A DNA stretch of 15,933 nt from JBDKGH01 sp039798265. Its GTDB lineage: Bacteria; Bacteroidota; Bacteroidia; Flavobacteriales_D; Sanyastnellaceae. The stretch spans positions 1 to 15,933 of the forward strand of contig JBDKGH010000074.1 in assembly GCA_039798265.1 (NCBI GenBank), read 5' to 3'. Both the position numbers and the translations under genes were made by a program. Of the stretch, positions 8,666 to 15,291 are shown piece after piece. The notes below the pieces were generated by a model. The model saw only the letters and a list, made by a program, of their open reading frames with translations, was not told the DNA's origin and searched no databases. The stretch's first letter is position 1, and each line of letters begins with the position of its first letter.

Positions 8666-9873
8666 AGGGCGTGATAGGCTTCGATAATCGATTGAGCTAC
8701 AAACACTACCGACTCATTAGATAAATCAAAATAAACAGGTAAGCTTATTTCATTTTCATATTGAGCCCATGCATTTGGAAAATCTTTGATGTCCCATCCT
8801 TTGTTTTTATAATAAGTCAATAAAGGCAACGGCTGAAAATGCACGTTTAAGGCGATGCCTTTGAGAGCGCATGCGGTGATGATAGCATCCCGCTGAGCTT
8901 CTGTCAAACCTGCTATCCTAAGTGCATATAGATGATAACTGCTTTCAGCCTTTTCCGAAGAAAATGCAGGTTCAATAAATCCCGGGAGTTTAGAAAAACA
9001 ATCGGTATACAAATCGCAAATTTCTTTGCGTCGTGGGAGTGTTTCCGTGTTATACCGATCCATTTCAACTAATCCAATCGCGGCGTGAATGTCCGTCATA
9101 TTGCATTTAAATCCTGCTTCTACAATATCATATCGCCATTGGCCGGCTTGCGTTTTTGATAAAGCGTCTTTCGTTTGGCCGTGTAAAGCTGAAACATTCA
9201 AACTTTTCCAAATCTGATCATTATCAAAAGGGGCAGGCAGATTTAACGTGACTGCACCGCCCTCGGCAGTGGTCAAGTTTTTTACCGCATGAAAAGAAAA
9301 GCCCGCTACATCCGTTTCGCTTCCCACTCTTTTTCCCTTATAAATCGCCCCGAAAGAATGAGCAGCATCGCTCATGACCAGTGGGCGACCGAGCTTTTGT
9401 TGGTTTTCATTTGCTGCTTCAAAAAGATCTTTCCCCACGGTATTGGCGATGTTCATCACCGCTTCGTAATCAATTGGCATTCCTCCAATATCCACGGGCA
9501 TGATCACCTTGGTACGACTTGAAATTTTCTTTTTTAATTGCTCCAAATCAATCAGAAAAGAATCCTTTTGACAATCAACGAGAATAGGCGTTGCACCTAC
9601 GTGAACAACAATATTCGCGGTGGCGGCATAGGTGTATACAGGTACAATCACCTCATCACCTGGACCAACTCCGAACCAACGCAAAACCAATTCAGCCGCA
9701 TTTGTCCAAGAATTTAGGCAAAGTGCTTTTGGCGAACCACAATATTCCGCTACCCGTTGTTCGAGTAATCGAGTTTTAGGGCCAGTTGTGATCCAACCAG
9801 ATTGAAGTACTTCTGTTACCGCTGCGATTGTTTTTTCATCAATGCGTGGCGGTGAAAAAGGAATGGAGTTCAT
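8662..9873 (-). CDS. DegT/DnrJ/EryC1/StrS-family PLP-dependent sugar aminotransferase
   Basis: The 403-aa protein has the full family pattern: GWITTGP near the N-terminus (26-32), a PGDEVIVPVYTY segment (71-82), the PLP-contacting Asp and His of MSDAAHSFGA (D169, H172), and the Schiff-base lysine in FHAVKNLTTAEGG (K198). The later GFKCNMTDIHAAIGL segment (about 260-275) is also typical, as in ArnB and PglE. These enzymes transfer an amino group, usually from glutamate, to a keto-sugar nucleotide in the cytoplasm. It is the first gene of the minus-strand unit and overlaps the phosphoglycosyl transferase start by 4 bp. The pairing resembles the PglE-PglC arrangement of the diNAcBac pathway, but no PglD-type acetyltransferase or PglF-type dehydratase is in the window. 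The exact product sugar is therefore open. Confidence 0.93.
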   Translation of the reverse strand: MNSIPFSPPRIDEKTIAAVTEVLQSGWITTGPKTRLLEQRVAEYCGSPKALCLNSWTNAAELVLRWFGVGPGDEVIVPVYTYAATANIVVHVGATPILVDCQKDSFLIDLEQLKKKISSRTKVIMPVDIGGMPIDYEAVMNIANTVGKDLFEAANENQQKLGRPLVMSDAAHSFGAIYKGKRVGSETDVAGFSFHAVKNLTTAEGGAVTLNLPAPFDNDQIWKSLNVSALHGQTKDALSKTQAGQWRYDIVEAGFKCNMTDIHAAIGLVEMDRYNTETLPRRKEICDLYTDCFSKLPGFIEPAFSSEKAESSYHLYALRIAGLTEAQRDAIITACALKGIALNVHFQPLPLLTYYKNKGWDIKDFPNAWAQYENEISLPVYFDLSNESVVFVAQSIIEAYHAL

Positions 9874-9878
9874 TGAGG

Positions 9879-9907
9879 CGAAATTAGCACGAAAGCTTGA
9901 CTAACAA
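9879..9907 (-). promoter_or_regulatory. Candidate promoter for the aminotransferase unit
   Basis: On the minus strand TTG (9907-9905) is followed after 18 nt by TAATTTCG (9886-9879), one base off the Bacteroidota -7 consensus TAnnTTTG. It ends 5 bp before the ATG, implying a very short or absent leader. Pattern match only. Confidence 0.4.
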
Positions 9908-9937
9908 TAAAAGTTAAATGCAAATAGGCGTTAAACC

Positions 9938-9967
9938 TTGTCGTATTTTAGCCGTCCATAGTTTTTG
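9938..9967 (+). promoter_or_regulatory. Candidate promoter for the TonB-receptor-family gene
   Basis: TTG (9938-9940), an 18-nt spacer and TAGTTTTTG (9959-9967) resemble the Bacteroidota form TTG-N17-23-TAnnTTTG with one extra T. The -7 element covers the TTG at 9965, which argues that translation starts instead at the ATG at 9980. It is divergent from the aminotransferase promoter in a 106-bp gap. Confidence 0.4.
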
Positions 9968-9979
9968 TCTTTTTATCCC

Positions 9980-12547
9980 ATGAAGTTAACGTTCTCTTTT
10001 TTGCTATCGGCATTTTTTATAGCCATCACGACATTCTCCTACGCGCAACCGCCAATGGGATCGGGTAAACCGGCAAACGCAACAGGTCGGCTTTACGGAA
10101 AAGTGGTAGATATTTCGAACAACAAGGGATTAGAGTACGCGGTAGTTCAGGTTTTTGATGCACAGTCATTTAGCGAAAATCCTAAACTCTTGACAGGAGG
10201 ACTTACCGCTTCCAATGGTGACTTTTCGGTTGATCAGGTTCCTGCTGGCAAACCGCTGAAAATCAAATTTGCTTTAATCGGTTATACCGATATGATCCTC
10301 GAGGCAACCCTCACTCCTATTGGCATGGGCATGGCTGAAAAAGATCTCGGCAACATTAAACTGACTCTTTCTAGCACGATGAAAGAAGTGGTGATTGAAG
10401 GAGAAATTCCAGAGATGAGAATGGAGTTCGACAAACGAATTTATGAAGTGGATAAAAGTGCGATGAACGCTGGTGGAACGGCTGAAGATGTTCTTCGAAA
10501 TATTCCTTCACTCCAAGTGGACTCCGATGGTAATGTATCTGCTCGAAATGTAGCCCCTCAGCTATTTATTGATGGTCGCCCAACTACTATGACCATTGAC
10601 CAAATACCCGCCGACGCTATTCTTCGGGTTGAGGTCATTACCAATCCATCTGCGAAGTATGATGCTAGCGGTGGCGGTGGTGGTATTGTCAATATTGTTA
10701 TGAAAAACAACCGCGCAACAGGCTATAACGGCAGTGTAAGAGCCGGCATAGATCGTCGCTTAAGATCGAACGGAGGAATTGATCTCAACCTAAGACAAGG
10801 TAAATTCAACTTCTTTGTCAACGGTAACCTTAACCAACGAAAAAGTATCAGCACCGGCTATACCGATCGCGAAAATTATGGCACCAATCCCACTTCTTTT
10901 CGTCAATCGCAGCAGAGTGTTAACCTCGGGTATTTTGCCAGTGGCAAAGTAGGGATCGACTGGTTTGCTGACAACCGAAACACTTTTACTCTCTCACAAT
11001 CCATAAACCAAGGCTCTTTTAATCCATTAGATGATATTGAAGTAGAAACAGATACTCTTAATGGAACAACAGGGAATTTGGGCTACTACTATCGCAATAG
11101 CGAAACAAAAAGACAGTTTCAGAATTTAGGAACAAGTTTGTTGTACAAACACTTATTCACCGATGAAGGCGATGAGTTAACCGCTGACGTTAACTTCAAT
11201 GCGATTAAAAGTGAATTTGACGGTTACTATCGCACTCAATACAATGACGGCAATCCGTCAGAACAAACACAAACAGGAGGAGTATCCCAACAACTATACA
11301 CGTCGCAGGTAGATTATGTCAATAAGCTAAATGACAAGAATAAACTAGAACTTGGGGTAAGAGCGGCACTTCGAAATTACACTTCTGAATATGAGAATTT
11401 CCGAAAAGATACAGCAGGCGTTTACCAAGAATTGACCTCTCTTCAGGTGAACTATAGTTATTTTGATCAAGTTTACGCCGCTTATGGCACCTATTCACGC
11501 GACGCAGGAAGTTGGAAATATCAATTTGGACTTCGAGCTGAAAGTAGCAATTACAAAGCAGAATTGGCCGATACCTCGTTTGCCTTTACCATTCAATATC
11601 CTATTAGCTTATTCCCATCTGCCTATATCACACGAGTAATTAGCGATAAAGAAGACATTCAATTGGCTTTAAACAGAAGGATCAACCGTCCAGGATTTAT
11701 GCAATTGAGCCCTTTTACTGACTATAGTGATTCTCTGAATGTATCTCGAGGAAATCCTTCCTTGCGTCCTGAGTTCACCCATTCAGCAGAGCTTTCTTAT
11801 CAAAACAACTTCTCGAAGCGCAACACCTTTATCGCTTCTCTTTACTACAGATACACAACCAACGTAACAGTACGTCAACAATTTGAAGAGTATAACGATG
11901 TAATGGGTGATGACATCTTGGTGACCTCCTACTATAATGCAGCTCATAGTACTGCTTCAGGTTTGGAATTGGTACTCAGAACTTCTGTTACCAAATGGTT
12001 TGACATCACTGCTAACCTCAATCTTTATCGAAGCACCATTGATGGAACCAATATCGATTCTACTTTGACTAATACAGTCAATAGTTATTGGACAAAAATC
12101 AATACTACTTTTAAGTTACCTAAAAATTTCACTTTCCAACTGAATGGCGATTATTCGAGCAGAAAGGCCTTGGAAGTAGGCAGTAGTGAGCGTGGCGGCG
12201 GCGGCGGACAAGGTGGTGGCGGATTCGGCGGTGGTGGAATGGGCGGATTTGGCAATAACAGCAATACCGCTCAAGGTTATGTGAGACCTACTTATAGCCT
12301 TGATGCTAGTATTAGAAAGGACTTTTTCAAAGATAAAAGCCTAACCGTTTCATTCTCTATTCAAGATATTCTAAGAACTCGGGTGAACTACACCCACAGC
12401 GAATCTGTTTACTTTGTGCAAGACACATTTAAGCGCCGCGATCCCCAGATGTGGCGCGTGAATATGATCTGGAAATTTGGTAAAATGGATGCTACCTTAT
12501 TCAAACGAAAGAATACTCGTTCATCGAACGATTCAATGGAAGGTTAA
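9980..12547 (+). CDS. TonB-receptor-family outer-membrane beta-barrel protein
   Basis: From the ATG at 9980 the product is 855 aa with a signal peptide (1-23, ending FSYA before QPP). A CarboxypepD_reg-like beta domain follows (about 37-130, GRLYGKVVDISNNKGLEYA), then a TonB plug domain (about 155-245, with AEDVLRNIPSLQVD, FIDGRP and the Gly-rich GGGGGIVNIVMK end), then a long outer-membrane barrel of the OMP_b-brl_3 type. A run of nearly pure glycine with Phe and Met (about 738-760) interrupts the late barrel, probably as a loop. Such proteins import or bind unknown ligands at the outer membrane; no SusD partner or TonB/ExbBD gene is adjacent, so a SusCD-type glycan system is unlikely. An in-frame TTG at 9965 would add five residues but lies in the likely promoter. 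The ligand cannot be inferred. Confidence 0.9.
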   Translation: MKLTFSFLLSAFFIAITTFSYAQPPMGSGKPANATGRLYGKVVDISNNKGLEYAVVQVFDAQSFSENPKLLTGGLTASNGDFSVDQVPAGKPLKIKFALIGYTDMILEATLTPIGMGMAEKDLGNIKLTLSSTMKEVVIEGEIPEMRMEFDKRIYEVDKSAMNAGGTAEDVLRNIPSLQVDSDGNVSARNVAPQLFIDGRPTTMTIDQIPADAILRVEVITNPSAKYDASGGGGGIVNIVMKNNRATGYNGSVRAGIDRRLRSNGGIDLNLRQGKFNFFVNGNLNQRKSISTGYTDRENYGTNPTSFRQSQQSVNLGYFASGKVGIDWFADNRNTFTLSQSINQGSFNPLDDIEVETDTLNGTTGNLGYYYRNSETKRQFQNLGTSLLYKHLFTDEGDELTADVNFNAIKSEFDGYYRTQYNDGNPSEQTQTGGVSQQLYTSQVDYVNKLNDKNKLELGVRAALRNYTSEYENFRKDTAGVYQELTSLQVNYSYFDQVYAAYGTYSRDAGSWKYQFGLRAESSNYKAELADTSFAFTIQYPISLFPSAYITRVISDKEDIQLALNRRINRPGFMQLSPFTDYSDSLNVSRGNPSLRPEFTHSAELSYQNNFSKRNTFIASLYYRYTTNVTVRQQFEEYNDVMGDDILVTSYYNAAHSTASGLELVLRTSVTKWFDITANLNLYRSTIDGTNIDSTLTNTVNSYWTKINTTFKLPKNFTFQLNGDYSSRKALEVGSSERGGGGGQGGGGFGGGGMGGFGNNSNTAQGYVRPTYSLDASIRKDFFKDKSLTVSFSIQDILRTRVNYTHSESVYFVQDTFKRRDPQMWRVNMIWKFGKMDATLFKRKNTRSSNDSMEG
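12191..12253 (+). repeat. Glycine-rich low-complexity tract within the barrel gene
   Basis: GGC/GGT/GGA codons dominate this 63-bp stretch, giving RGGGGGQGGGGFGGGGMGGF and one more Gly. It stays in frame. It is probably a flexible extracellular loop or periplasmic turn of the barrel and a site prone to length change. Confidence 0.8.
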
Positions 12548-12680
12548 ACCCAACTTCTTTTGTGCCGTTTTAGAAGTCAGTCAGCGCCCAATTTGAGGCT
12601 TTAGTGCCTTTATTTCGACAATTTGACGGAATGGTGTTAACATTCTTGCTCAGGGTGTTATATTCGCCCTCCTTAACTGA
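12548..12680. other. Intergenic stretch between barrel gene and NYN gene
   Basis: This non-coding stretch holds an inverted repeat ACTTCT/AGAAGT (12553-12558 and 12572-12577) without a T tract, a short terminator-like hairpin, and a pair of GGTGTTA direct repeats (12633-12639 and 12654-12660). No RNA gene or small open frame is convincing. Confidence 0.6.
12595..12615 (+). terminator. Weak terminator-like hairpin after the barrel gene
   Basis: AGGC (12596-12599) pairs with GCCT (12606-12609) around a 6-nt loop, with a possible G-T extension, and is followed by TTTATTT. The stem is short, so this is a tentative call based on its position about 50 bp after the stop. Confidence 0.3.
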
Positions 12681-12709
12681 TTGACTTCTCCTTCAAGTGT
12701 ATATATTTT
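12681..12709 (+). promoter_or_regulatory. Candidate promoter for the NYN-type gene
   Basis: TTG (12681-12683), an 18-nt spacer and TATATTTT (12702-12709) fit the Bacteroidota pattern apart from the last base. It leaves about 13 bp to the ATG at 12723. It overlaps the upstream TTG that would otherwise be an alternative start codon, which favours the ATG. Confidence 0.4.
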
Positions 12710-12722
12710 AATTTGTTATAAC

Positions 12723-13412
12723 ATGCACGAGCCCGTTAAATTAACAAGAATAGCCATGTTTATAGATGGTTCATTCTTTCTTCAAGTCAACACTTTTTAC
12801 AAGTATCACCACGACATTGGAAAAAGTTTTTACTATTCTGGTTTCCTGGATTATGTGCGCCATAAAGTGGCACAGTTGGAACACTCTCGTTACAACTTGT
12901 GTCCCGTAATTGAAGCACATTGGTTCCGCGGACGTTACCCGACCGCAGCTTTAGAAAACCGCTATCCTGAAACACAACGTCGTTTGGAAGTTCTCACCAA
13001 CGAACGTAAAATGGAGGATACCCTCATTTACCAAGGAATTGTATCTCACTACTTCCCTCTTCAAGTAGACCAAGAAACTGGCGAAACGCAGGACAAACCG
13101 ATCAACGTTTGGTTTGCCTTGGAAGCTATGGACTTGGCTATTGCTAAAAAATTCGATGTTCTTGTTATCGTTGGTGGTGACAGTGAATACCGTCATTTGG
13201 TTTCTAAATTGAATGGTTTAGGAGTAAGAGTTATGGTATTGGGATGGAATGTTCAATACGATTTAGATACCCCACAAGGTACACGCCGTCGTTTCATCAA
13301 AACCTCTCAGGCATTGATGGATGAATGCAGCTACCCTGTGTGGATTGACAAGATTATAGATCAAGGAATGGAAACGAACGATCGAATAGTAATGAATATG
13401 TTCAACTACTAA
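12723..13412 (+). CDS. NYN/PIN-like domain protein
   Basis: The 229-aa product resembles the NYN (LabA/DUF88-like) branch of the PIN-type nuclease fold. Seen are the first strand and acidic turn IAMFIDGSFF (D15), the central KPINVWFALEAMDLA helix (126-139), the strand plus loop FDVLVIVGGDSEYRHLV (D153, E155), and a GLGVRVMVLGWN strand (166-176). Canonical members have D-x-N in the first motif, VDV before the helix and GDSD in the loop. Here these read DGSF, INV (N128) and GDSE, so the metal-binding acid set is altered and nuclease activity is uncertain. A cytoplasmic RNA-related role is inferred from the family. ATG at 12723 is chosen over TTG at 12681, which lies in the likely promoter. The stop codon overlaps the miaA stop on the other strand by 4 bp. 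Confidence 0.82.
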   Translation: MHEPVKLTRIAMFIDGSFFLQVNTFYKYHHDIGKSFYYSGFLDYVRHKVAQLEHSRYNLCPVIEAHWFRGRYPTAALENRYPETQRRLEVLTNERKMEDTLIYQGIVSHYFPLQVDQETGETQDKPINVWFALEAMDLAIAKKFDVLVIVGGDSEYRHLVSKLNGLGVRVMVLGWNVQYDLDTPQGTRRRFIKTSQALMDECSYPVWIDKIIDQGMETNDRIVMNMFNY

Positions 13413-14320
13413 TCGAGTTTTTCCAAAACGAAACGGAGCACATCATGCGGCTGATCTACGTGAAGCCAATGGATGTGCTCTTTTTTATTCCACCAAGTCC
13501 ACTGCCTTTTAGCAAATTGCCGCGTATGCTGTTTGATTAATTCGATGGACTTTTCTATCGAACAAACGCCATCGAAATGATCGAAAATTTCTTTATAGCC
13601 CACTGTATTGAGGGCGTTTAATGATCGTTTTGAAAAAACTGCCCTCGCCTCCTCCACTAAGCCATGTTCGATCATAGCATCTACGCGCATATTGATTCGG
13701 TTATACAACCACTCTCGCTCGCTTGTAAGCCCAATTAAGATCGAATCAAATGGCCGTTCGATTTTAGATTTTTTCCTTAATGAAGAATAGGCTTCGCCAC
13801 TAGCTAAACAAACTTCAATAGCGCGAATCAACCGATGAGGATTTTGCTTATCCATTTGATCATAATAAACAGGATCTAGCCCAGCGAGCTTTTTCTGCAG
13901 AGGTTCAATTCCTTCTTTAGAAAAAATTGCCGACCAATGCTCACGAATGGATTCATCTGAAGGCAGATCATCCAATCCTTGCAAAAGAGCGTCTACGAAC
14001 AATCCACTGCCCCCAGCGCAAACGACTACATCATGATGAATAAATAAGTCATCCAAGAGGGCTAGTGCATCTTTCTCAAAACGACCTGCAGAATAGACTT
14101 CTTCTAGAGACAAAAAACCGATGAAATGGTGCTTTACAGCAGACAATTCATCGGTTGAAGGCCTTGCTACTCCGATGTTCAATTCAGCATAGAATTGACG
14201 AGAGTCAGCAGAAATTATTTCTGTTTGAAAGTGTTTCGCTACTTCAATTGCCGCTGCGGTTTTGCCAACAGCCGTTGGTCCCGTAATGACAATGAGTTTT
14301 TTCTTTTTCGACACCTCCAA
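13409..14320 (-). CDS. miaA: tRNA dimethylallyltransferase (MiaA)
   Basis: This enzyme transfers the dimethylallyl group of DMAPP to N6 of A37 in tRNAs that read UNN codons. The 303-aa length is standard. Motifs in order are the P-loop GPTAVGKT (14-21), ISADSRQFY with the catalytic Asp (D39), GGSGLFVDAL (canonical GGTGLY, so Ser and Phe variants), NPHRLIRAIEV, NTVGYKEIFDHFDG, and the C-terminal AKRQWTWWNK. There is no ATG at the start: TTG (14320) is preceded immediately by in-frame TAG, and GTG (14314) is the other choice, which would give the family-like start SKKKKLIVITGPT after Met. It begins 5 bp after the nusB stop, so it is probably co-transcribed with nusB, and its stop overlaps that of the NYN gene. 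Confidence 0.97.
   Translation of the reverse strand: MEVSKKKKLIVITGPTAVGKTAAAIEVAKHFQTEIISADSRQFYAELNIGVARPSTDELSAVKHHFIGFLSLEEVYSAGRFEKDALALLDDLFIHHDVVVCAGGSGLFVDALLQGLDDLPSDESIREHWSAIFSKEGIEPLQKKLAGLDPVYYDQMDKQNPHRLIRAIEVCLASGEAYSSLRKKSKIERPFDSILIGLTSEREWLYNRINMRVDAMIEHGLVEEARAVFSKRSLNALNTVGYKEIFDHFDGVCSIEKSIELIKQHTRQFAKRQWTWWNKKEHIHWLHVDQPHDVLRFVLEKLD
13436..13486 (+). terminator. Intrinsic terminator for the NYN gene, inside the opposing miaA coding region
   Basis: GAGCACATC (13436-13444) and GATGTGCTC (13472-13480) are perfect 9-bp inverted repeats followed directly by six T residues (13481-13486). The 27-nt interior can form a second small stem (GGCT/AGCC). It lies 24 bp after the NYN stop and wholly within the 3' coding end of miaA. 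Confidence 0.7.
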
Positions 14321-14325
14321 CTAAC

Positions 14326-15270
14326 TTAATCAACTAAACCACGACCAATTTTCTTGATCTTACCATCCGTTTGAAGCTTCGGAATAAGCTGATCCAAAAG
14401 TCCATTCACAAAGTTGGCGCTTTTCGGAGTGCTGTAATATTTGGATAGTTCAATATACTCATTCATGGTTACTTTCACGGGAACAGATTCAAATGTCATC
14501 GATTCGGCGAAAGCCATTTTCAAAAGTACCATATCCATCAAAGCGATACGATCTGTTTCCCAGTTCGGGGTGTTTTTGGCAATTAACTGCTCATTATCCG
14601 CACCACGCGCCAATGTTTGACGGAAGAGTTGACGGCAGAATTCTTCTTCATCATCATCCTCTTTCCACAAGGGCAAAAGAGTAATGTCGTCATCCGATTC
14701 CTTAACTGATTTCAACGTGCGCAATACCATGCTGCTCGCGAGATCCAAGTCGTCGTTCCAGAAAATACCAGCATCTTCTAGATAATCATGCATCAATTCA
14801 AAATTGATCAAATCACGACGAAACATACGAAGCAAATATTCGCGATCATGTTCGAATCCACGTTCTTTGCTTTCCATGTATTCTTTGTAGTCGTCACATT
14901 CGGTGAGCATTTTGAACATTTGTTTCAAAAGATCTGGATTCTCTCTCCACTGAAGGTGAATTTCTTTTGAAGCAGCGTTCAACTTTCTGCTATTGGCGAT
15001 GATTCGCAACAATGAATTGGTTACAAACTTGGTATTGGGGTGTAAATCCTCATGAGTAGGGAGACGTTTATTCATCCCAGCCTCAATTTTTTCAATAGCC
15101 AATGATTGCATTTCTCCCATGAGAGAAATAAGACCGATGTAAAGATCACGAAAACGATTAATACTATCAAAAAGCATTTTTTCGTACACGCGGGCATCAG
15201 GTGCATCATCGCTGTAATAAGCGAATAATATCTGTAATACCTTAATCCTGATGTGCCTTCTATTCAACAT
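14326..15270 (-). CDS. nusB: Transcription antitermination factor NusB, long Bacteroidota form
   Basis: NusB binds boxA RNA with NusE (ribosomal protein S10) and supports rRNA transcription and antitermination. The protein starts MLNRRHIRIKVLQILFAYY, the usual NusB first helix with its Arg-rich lead. The conserved C-terminal helices are at about 215-300, with NWETDRIALMDMVLLKMAFAE and VTMNEYIELSKYYSTPKSANFVNGLLD (VPVKVTMNEYIELSK is the family signature). At 314 aa it is about twice the length of the Escherichia coli protein because of a large helical, charged insert between these parts. That long form is what is commonly seen in Bacteroidota. It lies between the dehydrogenase gene (21-bp gap) and miaA (5-bp gap) on the same strand. 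Confidence 0.93.
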   Translation of the reverse strand: MLNRRHIRIKVLQILFAYYSDDAPDARVYEKMLFDSINRFRDLYIGLISLMGEMQSLAIEKIEAGMNKRLPTHEDLHPNTKFVTNSLLRIIANSRKLNAASKEIHLQWRENPDLLKQMFKMLTECDDYKEYMESKERGFEHDREYLLRMFRRDLINFELMHDYLEDAGIFWNDDLDLASSMVLRTLKSVKESDDDITLLPLWKEDDDEEEFCRQLFRQTLARGADNEQLIAKNTPNWETDRIALMDMVLLKMAFAESMTFESVPVKVTMNEYIELSKYYSTPKSANFVNGLLDQLIPKLQTDGKIKKIGRGLVD

Positions 15271-15291
15271 ACTGCTGTGCTTTTTTGCGTA

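Noticed and set aside
9965..9979. Five-codon N-terminal extension of the barrel protein from TTG at 9965
   Set aside because: The TTG falls in the likely -7 promoter element, and the ATG at 9980 begins a normal signal peptide.
12553..12577. Inverted repeat ACTTCT/AGAAGT as the barrel-gene terminator
   Set aside because: It has a 13-nt loop and no following T tract; the shorter hairpin at 12595 is a better, though weak, candidate.
12681..12722. Fourteen-codon N-terminal extension of the NYN protein from TTG at 12681
   Set aside because: The TTG is the likely upstream promoter element, and the ATG at 12723 sits directly before the conserved domain.
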